Assembly (NCBI RefSeq): GCF_018531195.1
Contig: NZ_JAHDYS010000020.1
Span: 1-62,893, forward strand
Origin: Pelotalea chapellei
GTDB taxonomy: Bacteria; Desulfobacterota; Desulfuromonadia; Geobacterales; Pseudopelobacteraceae
Length of the DNA: 62,893 nucleotides
Direction of reading: 5' to 3'
Shown here one piece after another: positions 1 to 8,248 of this stretch. The notes below the pieces were generated by a model. That model did no database searches, was not told where the DNA came from, and saw only the letters and a list, made by a program, of their open reading frames with translations. How positions within the stretch are numbered: position 1 is the first letter of the stretch; each line of letters opens with the position of its first letter. The translations under genes were made by a program, and so were the position numbers.

Positions 1-3000
1 CTTTCCGTTGCAATTACCTATGCAGGTAGTGCGACTGCTCCGACTGCAGCAGGTTCTTACGCAGTAGTTGCTACGGTCTCCGACACCAATTACACCGGCA
101 GCGCTACTGGAACTCTCGTAGTCGCCAAGGCCACCCCGGTGATCACTTGGGACAACCCTGCGCCGATTATCGTGGGAACAGCACTTTCCGCAACACAGCT
201 TAATCCTAGAGCCAACGTTCCGGGTACCTTCACCTTCACCCCGGCTTTAGGCACAGTGATGAATACGGTCGGTACTCAGACCCTGTCCGCGTTCTTTACA
301 CCCACCGATGCTGCAAACTACAACAATGCATCGGTAACAGTTGCATTGACCGTAAACCCGGGTGTAAAGCAGGATCCAACTATCACCTGGAACAACCCGG
401 CGTCGATTACCTACGGTACCGCCCTCGCCGCTACACAGTTGAATGCTACATCCGGCGGAGTAGCCGGTACCTTCGTCTACACTCCCGCAGCAGGTACCGT
501 GCTGAATGCCGGCACACAGACCCTGTCGGTTACGTTCAATCCGACCGATACCACTACCTACAACAGTGTGAGCAAGACCGTTACCCTGACCGTAAACAAG
601 GCGGCAGCAACGATAGCAATATCCGGCCTTAGCCAGACCTATAGCGGTACCGCCAAAAGCGTCACCACAACCACCACCCCTGCCGGTCTGATCAGCAATT
701 GTACCTACAACGGCAGCACTACCCTCCCGACTGCAGCTGGTAGCTATGTTGTGGTCTGCACAATAACCGATGACAACTACACCGGCACTGCAACGTTCAG
801 CCTGGTCATTTCCAAAGCTGCTTCGACCATCACCTGGGCAACCCCTGCTCCGATCACCGCAGGAACAGCTCTTTCCGCAACACAGCTTAACGCTACTGCA
901 AACGTTCCGGGTTCCTTCGTCTACACCCCGGCTTTAGGCACAGTAATGAATACGGCCGGTACACCGGCCCTGGCCGTTGCCTTTACACCCACCGACGCAG
1001 CAAACTACAGCAATGCATCGGCAACAGTTTCATTGACCGTAAATCAGGGTGTCAAGCAGGATCCGACCATCACCTGGAACAACCCGGCGGCGATCACCTA
1101 CGGTACCGCTCTCTCCGCAGCACAGTTAAATGCTACCGCAAGTGTGGCCGGTACCTTCGTTTACACCCCAGCTACCGGAACTATCCTCAATGCCGGCAAC
1201 CAGACTCTGTCGGTTACGTTCAATCCGACCGATACGGTTACCTACAATAGTGTGAGCAAGACCGTGACCCTGACCGTGAACCAGGCGGCAGCATCGGTTA
1301 CTCTCTCAGGACTAACCACTACCTACAGCGGGACAGCCAAGTCTGCAACTGCAACCACTTCACCGGCAGGGCTCCCGGTTGCCATTACCTATGCCGGAAG
1401 CGCAACAGCTCCGACCGCAGCAGGTACCTATCCTGTGGTGGCAACAGTTACCGATACCAACTACACCGGCTCCGCAAACGGAACTCTGGTCATTTCCAAA
1501 GCTGCTTCGACCATCACCTGGGCAACTCCTGCTCCGATCACCGTAGGAACAGCCCTTTCCGCAACACAGCTTAACGCTACTGCCAACGTTCCGGGTACCT
1601 TCGTCTACACCCCAGCTTCAGGCACAGTGATGAATGCGGTGGGTATCCAAACTCTGTCGGCGACCTTTACGCCGGCTGACAACACCAATTACACTGCAGC
1701 AACAACAACAGTGGCATTGACTGTGAACAGCAGCGGTTCCATCAACCAGCCACCGGTCATCTCATCAGCCCCACTGCTGACCGCCTACAAGGATGGCTAT
1801 TATTATTATCAGGTGGCTGCATCGGATCCCAATGGGGATAAAGTCACTCTATCATTGACGACACGTCCATCCGGCATGGCCATTGACACCAACACCGGTA
1901 TTATTTCCTGGAGACCTAGCGACTCCGGCTACTTCTCTGTCTCTATTAAGGCAACTAACTCGACCGGTCTTTCCACCACCCAGAGTTTCAAAGTTTATGT
2001 CCGTGACAGTTCTTCATCTAACAGCTCACCCAAAATTACCTCAACTGCGGTAACCACCGCCGTTGCCGGTGTCCCTTACACCTATGACGTAAATGCGACG
2101 GACTACAACGGTGATACCCTGTACTACCGCCTTTACACAGCCCCGACCGGCATGAGCATCAATCTTGCCACTGGAGTCATAAACTGGACGCCAGCAGCAT
2201 CGCAGGTTGGGTCTCAAAACGTCTCGATCATGGTTGTTGATAGCAAGGGCGGGAAAACATATCAGAACTTCTACATTAAAGTCACAGCAGCAACGCTGGA
2301 GAAGCCTGTCATTACCTGGGCAGCTCCCACTCCGGTCCTAGTTGGAACTGTTCTTTCATCAGCACAACTCAATGCCCAGGCAAATGTACCTGGTACTTTC
2401 AGCTACACACCTCCTGCTGGCACTGTGATGAATACAGCGGGGGTACAGGCTTTATCAGTACTCTTCACCCCTTCCGATACCACCACATACAGCAGTGCAA
2501 GTGCAACTGTGGGCATTGCAGTTAACCCTGAGGTAGTCATTAACAAGGCACCTGTCTTTACCTCAACTGCCTCCCTCCCCGCTGGCAACAATAGCTCTTC
2601 GTATAGCTTCCAGGCAAAAGCAACAGATCCAGAGATGGATACTATTGTCTACACGCTTGCCAATGCCCCCTCAGGGATGACTATTGGAACAACCTCCGGG
2701 TTGATCAACTGGAGTACTCCGGTCGTAGGCAGCTACAATTTCTCAATCATTGCGGATGACGGCAAGGGAGGAAATACTGTTCAGTCGGCCACCCTTTCCA
2801 TCAGCGGAGCCACAGTCAACCTGCCTCCTGTCATAACTTCCTTGCCTGTTACCATTGGATACAGAAACATTTCCTACAGGTATGGCGTTCAGGCGAACGA
2901 TCCGAATGGAAACAGCCTGAGGTTTACACTTTCCAAAAAACCCTCGGGCATGACGATCAATTCGTCCACAGGTTTCATCAGCTGGGTACCGAGTAGTGAA

Positions 3001-3123
3001 GGGAATTATGCTGTTACTGTCAAAGTTACTGATTCCATGGGAGCATCTGCCTTTCAGAACTTTACAATTTCAGTCAAACCCCGAGGTGCCTGGACTGGTT
3101 CAAGCGTTAGAGACAAACACTGA
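1..3123 (+). CDS. Giant Ig-like/MBG repeat surface protein, 3' end (5' truncated)
   Basis: The frame is open from base 1, so the start lies outside the window; 1040 codons are visible. It consists almost wholly of beta-sandwich repeats. A-type Ig-like modules of about 76 residues (pattern ITWxxPAPIT, GTFVYTP, LTVN) alternate with MBG-type modules of about 72 residues (YSGTAKS, NYTG). They are arranged A-A-B with a period of 684-687 bases: about residues 43-271, 272-499, and from 500. Cadherin-like He_PIG domains with the signature PSGMxI-TGxIxW follow at about 581-763, then one more A module (767-844) and two more He_PIG domains (847-1034). No LPXTG, PEP-CTERM, RTX or autotransporter end is visible. 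Such architectures are typical of secreted adhesins or S-layer-like proteins; the exact ligand is unknown. The gene is convergent with rplI, separated by a bidirectional terminator. Confidence 0.85.
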   Translation, partial: LSVAITYAGSATAPTAAGSYAVVATVSDTNYTGSATGTLVVAKATPVITWDNPAPIIVGTALSATQLNPRANVPGTFTFTPALGTVMNTVGTQTLSAFFTPTDAANYNNASVTVALTVNPGVKQDPTITWNNPASITYGTALAATQLNATSGGVAGTFVYTPAAGTVLNAGTQTLSVTFNPTDTTTYNSVSKTVTLTVNKAAATIAISGLSQTYSGTAKSVTTTTTPAGLISNCTYNGSTTLPTAAGSYVVVCTITDDNYTGTATFSLVISKAASTITWATPAPITAGTALSATQLNATANVPGSFVYTPALGTVMNTAGTPALAVAFTPTDAANYSNASATVSLTVNQGVKQDPTITWNNPAAITYGTALSAAQLNATASVAGTFVYTPATGTILNAGNQTLSVTFNPTDTVTYNSVSKTVTLTVNQAAASVTLSGLTTTYSGTAKSATATTSPAGLPVAITYAGSATAPTAAGTYPVVATVTDTNYTGSANGTLVISKAASTITWATPAPITVGTALSATQLNATANVPGTFVYTPASGTVMNAVGIQTLSATFTPADNTNYTAATTTVALTVNSSGSINQPPVISSAPLLTAYKDGYYYYQVAASDPNGDKVTLSLTTRPSGMAIDTNTGIISWRPSDSGYFSVSIKATNSTGLSTTQSFKVYVRDSSSSNSSPKITSTAVTTAVAGVPYTYDVNATDYNGDTLYYRLYTAPTGMSINLATGVINWTPAASQVGSQNVSIMVVDSKGGKTYQNFYIKVTAATLEKPVITWAAPTPVLVGTVLSSAQLNAQANVPGTFSYTPPAGTVMNTAGVQALSVLFTPSDTTTYSSASATVGIAVNPEVVINKAPVFTSTASLPAGNNSSSYSFQAKATDPEMDTIVYTLANAPSGMTIGTTSGLINWSTPVVGSYNFSIIADDGKGGNTVQSATLSISGATVNLPPVITSLPVTIGYRNISYRYGVQANDPNGNSLRFTLSKKPSGMTINSSTGFISWVPSSEGNYAVTVKVTDSMGASAFQNFTISVKPRGAWTGSSVRDKH

Positions 3124-3200
3124 TTATTATTACGGGGAGACATTGAACTGTCTCCCCAGCGTAGCCAACCTTTTTTCTATATTTGCAATACAGGACACAA

Positions 3201-3234
3201 AAAAGCCCATCGGATACACCGATGGGCTTTTTCT
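3201..3234. terminator. Bidirectional rho-independent terminator
   Basis: A 13-bp perfect stem (3201-3213 with 3219-3231) and a 5-nt loop carry A and T runs on the two sides. It can end both the repeat-protein gene (+) and the rpsF-rplI operon (-). Confidence 0.9.
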
Positions 3235-3256
3235 GTAATACTGATGTCTAGGCAGT

Positions 3257-3700
3257 TTATGCAGCCGTTACATTAACCTTTAGTTTGGCAGTAATTTCAG
3301 GAAACATCTTAACAGGAACAGTGTACTCGCCAACCTGTTTGATGGGATCAGCAAGAACAATCTTCTTGCGATCAATATCAAAACCATTCTCTTTGAGATA
3401 AGCTGCAATTTCCATGTTGGTAACTGAACCAAACAGCTTACCCTCTTCACCGGCCTGATGTGACAGGTTTACGGTCAGCGCCTCAAGTTTTGAAACCAGC
3501 AGTTTGGCAGACTCGAGCGCCTTGTCCTTTTTGTAAGCCATCTGACGTTTGAGGTGATCAAGAGCCTTGGCGTTTTTCTCAGTAGCCTCAACAGCCAACC
3601 CTTTGGGGAGTAGGTAATTGCGGGCGTAGCCAGGTGCTACCTTAACGATGTCGCCAATGTGACCAAGTGTATCAATGTTCTCATTCAAAATAACCTTCAT
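3257..3700 (-). CDS. rplI: 50S ribosomal protein L9
   Basis: A 147-residue protein of normal L9 length. The N-terminal rRNA-binding domain shows the L9 signature (GDIVKVAPGYARNYLLPKGLA, residues 17-37), followed by the long connecting helix and the C-terminal domain. L9 binds 23S rRNA at the base of the L1 stalk and affects translational fidelity. It is the last gene of the minus-strand operon rpsF-rpsR-DUF2232-rplI, 24 bases after the DUF2232 gene. A good ribosome binding site (GGAG) precedes the ATG. Confidence 0.97.
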   Translation of the reverse strand: MKVILNENIDTLGHIGDIVKVAPGYARNYLLPKGLAVEATEKNAKALDHLKRQMAYKKDKALESAKLLVSKLEALTVNLSHQAGEEGKLFGSVTNMEIAAYLKENGFDIDRKKIVLADPIKQVGEYTVPVKMFPEITAKLKVNVTAA

Positions 3701-3724
3701 AATACTTCTCCTTTCAAGCCTGTT

Positions 3725-4684
3725 TTACAGGTTTTCCTGTTTTCTGGGGGTGCGAAAATCACCCCACAGGTCAAATATTCCAACTACCGCAACAACAAAA
3801 GCAAGGTACGGCTGAAAAATAAGCATTACATAAAGTGCTGCCCGAAGAATGCCTGAATACATCTGTCGAGCAATAACAGATGTAACAACCGCCAAGCCCT
3901 GCAAAAAGTAAAGCATTGACAGTATGACCAGTACATTCAAGGCCGGTACAGTTATTACAGGATAGGCAGCCAGCAAGGCAAAGCCGGAAAAAATCAGCAG
4001 CCACACAAGCGGTTCAGGATTCCTGAATTGAGAAAATTCACCGACTTTTAACTGGAAGCCCCATCGTGGTGAAAAGCGCTTCAGAAGCGCAATATTAAAG
4101 CCAGCCATGGCGATCAGCATGACTGTCATCAAAGATGGGTAAATCTTTATGAGTAAAGCACCTGCCATGGTCATTGATTGTTTCATTGCCGCCAATTCAT
4201 CACCAGTGATTCCGGCTTTCTCATAGATCCCGGCAGCTTGAGCAATACTATGATTGATCTCCTGAACCGCAATCAGATGAATATTCTTTCCAGTTACAAA
4301 GGTGAAAACAAGCGCTGCAATAACATAGAAAACAAGGTTAAGCAGTGTTGTCCAGATCAATGAACGTACTACACCAAATTTACGCACCAGCAACTCAGAC
4401 ATCACCAAGGCAATAAAAGCGCACTGTCCTACATATAAAAGTCCCGCACGCATTCCGAAAACGGCAACCAAAATCGAGGTCGTACCAAGGGTGATGATGA
4501 CAGCAGTACCCATGCCAAATTTGAATCGGGAAAAAAGTGCAGGAAATGGCGCCAGCAGACCAGAAAATATGCCTGCTGGCGGAATGACAATGTACGCTGC
4601 AAAAAAAGAAAATGAACAGGCCACGCCCAGAACTGCAACTGCTAATTGGACGACCGTGCTACTATTCTTTGATGTACTACTCAT
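3725..4684 (-). CDS. DUF2232 (YybS-like) multi-spanning membrane protein
   Basis: A 319-residue, very hydrophobic protein with about eight predicted membrane helices and short loops. Sequence style and position between rpsR and rplI match the DUF2232/YybS family, known from Firmicutes and Geobacter-type bacteria at this same locus. Function is not established; I make no substrate claim. It starts 10 bases after the rpsR stop with no clear Shine-Dalgarno sequence, so translation may depend on coupling to rpsR. Confidence 0.85.
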   Translation of the reverse strand: MSSTSKNSSTVVQLAVAVLGVACSFSFFAAYIVIPPAGIFSGLLAPFPALFSRFKFGMGTAVIITLGTTSILVAVFGMRAGLLYVGQCAFIALVMSELLVRKFGVVRSLIWTTLLNLVFYVIAALVFTFVTGKNIHLIAVQEINHSIAQAAGIYEKAGITGDELAAMKQSMTMAGALLIKIYPSLMTVMLIAMAGFNIALLKRFSPRWGFQLKVGEFSQFRNPEPLVWLLIFSGFALLAAYPVITVPALNVLVILSMLYFLQGLAVVTSVIARQMYSGILRAALYVMLIFQPYLAFVVAVVGIFDLWGDFRTPRKQENL

Positions 4685-4694
4685 TCAGGATGGG

Positions 4695-4985
4695 TTACGG
4701 AAGTACATGAGTTGAAGCTACTGGCAATAACGCCAGGTTGCGAGCACGTTTGATCGCTTCTGTAATCTCCCGTTGATGCATTGAGCAGTTTCCTGAGATG
4801 CGGCGCGGAATAATCTTGCCGCGCTCGGAGATGAAATAGCGAAGGGTGCGAGGCTCTTTGTAGTCAATAGTTAAGTTTTTTTCAGCACAGAAGCGGCATA
4901 CTTTCCTGCGCTGGAAGGGACGCTTCTTTCTTGGGCCACCTGGGCCTGAAGGTCTTTGCTGAGAAGTGGGTCTTTCGTTGCTCAT
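4695..4985 (-). CDS. rpsR: 30S ribosomal protein S18
   Basis: A 96-residue protein. The conserved core begins near residue 28 (KVCRFCAEK) and contains the [19 protein letters not shown] segment. The basic, Pro/Gly-rich N-terminal arm is longer than in E. coli S18. The CxxC pair, with a later Cys and His, suggests a zinc-binding form. S18 pairs with S6 on the 30S platform. RBS GGAGG lies upstream; the gene is 21 bases after rpsF. Confidence 0.96.
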   Translation of the reverse strand: MSNERPTSQQRPSGPGGPRKKRPFQRRKVCRFCAEKNLTIDYKEPRTLRYFISERGKIIPRRISGNCSMHQREITEAIKRARNLALLPVASTHVLP

Positions 4986-5006
4986 GATTTTCTATCCTCC
5001 GGGAAA

Positions 5007-5387
5007 TTATTCGCTTGCCGTTTCTTCAGCGGTTACGTCGGACTCGACAGCCTCAGATTCGGCCACAGGGGCCTTCTTCTCGACAGCAGGCTTCTCGGGC
5101 TGATCAGTGATGTTGACACTCTGATACCTAAGCACCTTCTCATCAAGTCTGAGTCGACGCTCCAACTCAGCGATCATCTCGCGACCGCCATTGTAGCGCA
5201 GATACAGATACCGACCTCTTGCGAACTTCCGGATGGGATAGGCCAGTTTCCTGACACCCCAGTCTTCCAGCCGCTGAAAGTCACCCTTGTAGGATGCAAT
5301 CACGTCTTGAACCTTATCTGCGATGACTTTGATTTCGTCTTCGCTCAGGTCCGGCTGGAGGATGTAAATCGTTTCGTACTTCCTCAT
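5007..5387 (-). CDS. rpsF: 30S ribosomal protein S6
   Basis: The protein start is placed at the ATG of MRKYETIYIL (126 residues) because GAGGAAAC lies directly upstream and S6 proteins begin this way; a longer reading frame upstream is leader sequence. The core includes RKLAYPI and the YLYLRYN strand. The C-terminal 30 residues form an acidic, Ala/Glu-rich tail. S6 forms the S6:S18 heterodimer of the small-subunit platform. First gene of its operon, with its own promoter and a structured leader. Confidence 0.96.
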   Translation of the reverse strand: MRKYETIYILQPDLSEDEIKVIADKVQDVIASYKGDFQRLEDWGVRKLAYPIRKFARGRYLYLRYNGGREMIAELERRLRLDEKVLRYQSVNITDQPEKPAVEKKAPVAESEAVESDVTAEETASE

Positions 5388-5396
5388 GTTGTGTTT

Positions 5397-5440
5397 CCTC
5401 CTCACGGTTTTCGAGCTCCGGTCCAACCCGGAACAAGGAG
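5397..5440 (-). promoter_or_regulatory. Probable S6:S18-binding leader motif of rpsF
   Basis: In the rpsF mRNA leader CTCCT (plus 5436-5440) can pair with AGGAG of the Shine-Dalgarno region (plus 5398-5402). Inside lies a hairpin TCCGG/CCGGA (plus 5417-5421 and 5428-5432). A 3' internal loop carries a CCG triplet (plus 5405-5407) just before the outer stem. This arrangement, a stem plus CCG bulge near the SD, is the known S6:S18 autoregulatory motif. Assignment is by eye. Confidence 0.55.
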
Positions 5441-5459
5441 ATTCGACCGAAGTCGATCT
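5439..5459 (-). promoter_or_regulatory. UUCG-tetraloop hairpin in the rpsF leader
   Basis: An 8-bp stem (AGA + TCGAC against GTCGA + TCT, one bulged base) is closed by a cUUCGg tetraloop in the mRNA sense. It lies at the 5' end of the leader, directly before the S6:S18-like motif. Confidence 0.55.
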
Positions 5460-5472
5460 TAAAAGAACAGCA

Positions 5473-5501
5473 TTTATACTGTTTTACCACTTAAAATGCA
5501 A
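5473..5501 (-). promoter_or_regulatory. Sigma-70 promoter of rpsF operon
   Basis: On the minus strand TTGCAT and TATAAA are separated by 17 bases. This predicts a leader of about 80 nt ahead of rpsF. Confidence 0.75.
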
Positions 5502-5509
5502 TATATATT

Positions 5510-6388
5510 TCAGCTAGACCCAAGAACAGCACGATACTTTTTAACCAGCTCAATCGGCTTGTAAGAAAGCTTAGCACTACGCAACCCAGCTTCCCCCAAA
5601 TCCTGTTCACGATTGACATATTTACATTCTTGAAATATCAGCCTACTGAATTCTCGATTTACTAATTGTGCAATTCCATCCATAAAAGGATCACTTTTTT
5701 CAAAATGACAAACAGCCGTCTCTCTGTTGAGACGTTCACCAAGCTCAAATGCTCTTACGATACCTCCAACTGACACAACAACCCCTGCCAGCCCAAGCTC
5801 ATCTGCCCGGACTACGGCCTCTGCAGCTGCCTTTACCTCATATCCCCCCGATAAATTAATTTTTCCGCGAATCCTGCGCCACTCATCAAGAAGCGCAAGG
5901 CACTCTAATTCATGTCGCCTTTCGAACAGCTCAACCTTATATTCATGATGAGAGGTGAAGTAGTTGATACGATTTTTTTTATTGTGAAAACGGTTGCCCG
6001 GAAGCGCAGCCAACTCCTCGCGCAAATATAAATAATCAAAAGCATCGCGGTCTTCTTTCGTCACAATTGCTCCCCTTAAATATCTGGAAACAAAAACATC
6101 GTCCGCGCCATACAACTCGATTCCATCTGCAAAAAGAAAATCAAGGGCTCCAGCAATATCTCCAGTGAGCGGCGGCAAAAAATAGCTGCGGCCATCATAC
6201 CCTACCCCCATTACAACAAGTGCATCTGCCACCATTGTCAATTGATAGTCGTGGGCCTCCCGGAACAAATATAAACCGGCAAAGCTCATTTCTGATACGC
6301 GTGGTTGAATCTCCGAGAAAACAGTATCCAGCAACTGCTTATCGCCTATTTCAATCGCTCGGGCATGGGGATAGCGAGGAATTTCCAT
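5510..6388 (-). CDS. DUF2156 (GNAT-fold, phosphatidylglycerol lysyltransferase-like) protein
   Basis: A protein of 292 residues. The start is set at the ATG of MEIPRYPHA because GGAG lies six bases upstream; a frame extending 21 codons further has no RBS. The sequence has the DUF2156 pattern: an N-terminal half with SFAGLYLFREAH, a central KKNRINYF, and a C-terminal half with CKYVNREQDLGEAGLRSAKLSYKP, which resembles the acceptor-binding end of GNAT-like acyl/aminoacyl transferases. The substrate cannot be read from sequence. Divergent from the aminotransferase gene. Confidence 0.8.
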   Translation of the reverse strand: MEIPRYPHARAIEIGDKQLLDTVFSEIQPRVSEMSFAGLYLFREAHDYQLTMVADALVVMGVGYDGRSYFLPPLTGDIAGALDFLFADGIELYGADDVFVSRYLRGAIVTKEDRDAFDYLYLREELAALPGNRFHNKKNRINYFTSHHEYKVELFERRHELECLALLDEWRRIRGKINLSGGYEVKAAAEAVVRADELGLAGVVVSVGGIVRAFELGERLNRETAVCHFEKSDPFMDGIAQLVNREFSRLIFQECKYVNREQDLGEAGLRSAKLSYKPIELVKKYRAVLGSS

Positions 6389-6444
6389 TGAGTTCTCCAA
6401 CAATTGTTGTAGTATTCCACCGCTCAGCGTTTTGACAACCTTAA

Positions 6445-6478
6445 CAGGCATACAGAGTTTGATTCTCCACTATGCCTG
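6445..6478. repeat. Inverted repeat in divergent promoter region
   Basis: Eight-base arms CAGGCATA / TATGCCTG separated by 18 bases, between the divergent DUF2156 and aminotransferase genes. Could be an operator or chance. Confidence 0.4.
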
Positions 6479-6502
6479 CAAAATTTTCTCGGAGAGATAA
6501 TC

Positions 6503-7696
6503 ATGGCAATTGCGAACAAAATAGCCAATCATATTTCCAAATCCTCATGGATCCGCAAGATGTTTGAAGAAGGCGAGCGCCTGCGTCTAGAAGTCGGAGC
6601 GGAAAAGATATTTGACTTCACCTTGGGCAACCCCGACGTAGAGCCTCCTGAAGCATTCCAACGAGAATTATGTACTCTTGCCCAGAATCCCCTGCCCGGC
6701 ATGCACCGCTATATGAACAATGCCGGATATGAAGAAACCCGCGCAGCAGTTGCAGAAAAACTTTCACGCGATGCCGGCCTCAGCGTGAGCGCCAAGCATG
6801 TCATTATGACCTGCGGTGCAGGCGGAGCACTCAATGTTGTGCTCAAGACTATCCTGAATCCAGGTGAGGAAGTCATCATTTTGGCTCCTTTCTTCGTGGA
6901 GTACAAATTTTACATCGACAATCATGGCGGTGTGCCGGTGGAAGTATCGACTGAACAGGAAACCTTCCAGCTTGATATTGATGCCATAGAAAAAGCATTG
7001 ACTTCCAAAACCCGCGCCATACTCATCTGCTCACCAAATAACCCTACCGGCGTGATCTATCCACAGGAAAGCCTGCGCAAACTGGGTTCCCTGCTCAAAA
7101 ACATCCATAGACGCAACGGCCACCTGATCTATGTCATATCGGACGAGCCATATGCTCGCATTGCTTATGACGGCAAAAGTGTGCCGAATATTTTTCCGCT
7201 GGTGGAGAGCTCGATCATCGTTACATCCCATAGCAAGGACCTGGCTCTGCCGGGTGAGCGCATCGGATATTTAGCAGCCAACCCAACTATGGATACCGTC
7301 ATGCAGTTCATGGAAGGCGCCATTTTCAGCAACCGTGTGCTTGGCTTTGTGAACGCTCCGGCACTGATGCAGCGCCTTGTGGCGAAACTTCAGGATGAAT
7401 CTGTTGATATCGCAGCCTACCAGGCCAAGCGCGACCTGTTGGTGACTTCTCTTACAGGCATGGGTTTTGAGATGGTGGTTCCTGACGGTGCGTTCTACCT
7501 TTTCCCCAAGTCCCCCCTGACTGACGATCTGGAGTTCGTCAAGCTCGCACAAAAGCACCGCATCCTACTTGTCCCCGGTGCCGGCTTCGGCGCCCCAGGA
7601 TTTTTCCGGATCGCCTACTGCGTGGACATTGATCTGATAAAGAGGAGCTTGCCAGCATGGAGTGAATTGGCCAAAGAGGCTGGCCTGAAGGGGTGA
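6503..7696 (+). CDS. Class I/II PLP-dependent aminotransferase
   Basis: A 397-residue fold-type I aminotransferase. It shows GAGGALN near residue 95 for cofactor phosphate, the SPNNPTG motif at about 173-179, and SDEPYARIAYDG. The Schiff-base lysine lies in SHSKDLALPGERIGY at about residue 240, and FFRIAYCVD carries the carboxylate-binding arginine. The family includes aspartate and aromatic aminotransferases; the amino donor cannot be fixed from motifs alone. GGAGAG lies upstream of the ATG. It appears monocistronic. Confidence 0.9.
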   Translation: MAIANKIANHISKSSWIRKMFEEGERLRLEVGAEKIFDFTLGNPDVEPPEAFQRELCTLAQNPLPGMHRYMNNAGYEETRAAVAEKLSRDAGLSVSAKHVIMTCGAGGALNVVLKTILNPGEEVIILAPFFVEYKFYIDNHGGVPVEVSTEQETFQLDIDAIEKALTSKTRAILICSPNNPTGVIYPQESLRKLGSLLKNIHRRNGHLIYVISDEPYARIAYDGKSVPNIFPLVESSIIVTSHSKDLALPGERIGYLAANPTMDTVMQFMEGAIFSNRVLGFVNAPALMQRLVAKLQDESVDIAAYQAKRDLLVTSLTGMGFEMVVPDGAFYLFPKSPLTDDLEFVKLAQKHRILLVPGAGFGAPGFFRIAYCVDIDLIKRSLPAWSELAKEAGLKG

Positions 7697-7717
7697 TCAG
7701 CAACATTTTTTTCAAAT

Positions 7718-8245
7718 TTATGTGTCACCGCGAGATCTGCTAGCCGCCCTTTCCTGCAAAAATTCGATAAAATCGATGTGCCGATTAACAAAGGTAAGGT
7801 TGAAGCGGCTTTCATAGAGCAGTATCGCGCTTGCCGCAAACAAGAACAAGCCTCCGCACAGGGCTATGAGCGTCGGAATCCAGGCATTCTGAGGACTGCC
7901 ATAGGCTGTATTGATGGCAATAGCCAAACTGGCCGCAATAAAGAAAGCCGTAGAGGTATAAAGGGCTGCCATTGATTTCTGAATCAAGGTAGCCCTTTTT
8001 TTCGCGCACGCAATCTGGGCGGAAATCGATGCCATACGCTGTTCAGGGTAGTCCAGCTTTCCCGCCAAAATGTCTTCCAATTCGCTTTTCATGACATTGA
8101 CCCTATCAAAGATCCGTCCCAGACGGGCTGAAGTTGAAAATATCAGCGTTCCGCAGGCGGATATCAGGACCGCCGGAGTGATCATGGAGGTCAGAATTCG
8201 GGAACTGGAAAGCGCATCTAACAAATCTTTATCATTAATAACCAT
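7718..8245 (-). CDS. DUF2721 family membrane protein
   Basis: A 175-residue protein. A membrane segment near residues 17-35 (ITPAVLISACGTLIFS) is followed by a cytoplasmic helix and two more membrane helices near 90-110 and 122-145. The segment RLGRIFDRV after the first helix and the overall length match DUF2721. Function unknown. It lies four bases downstream of aguB on the same strand, so it may be the third gene of the aguA-aguB operon, and is convergent with the aminotransferase gene. Confidence 0.8.
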   Translation of the reverse strand: MVINDKDLLDALSSSRILTSMITPAVLISACGTLIFSTSARLGRIFDRVNVMKSELEDILAGKLDYPEQRMASISAQIACAKKRATLIQKSMAALYTSTAFFIAASLAIAINTAYGSPQNAWIPTLIALCGGLFLFAASAILLYESRFNLTFVNRHIDFIEFLQERAASRSRGDT

Positions 8246-8248
8246 AAA

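Noticed and set aside
1-3123. Repeats as CRISPR or integron array
   Set aside because: The repeats are in-frame coding modules of about 228 residues, with no short direct repeats or spacers.
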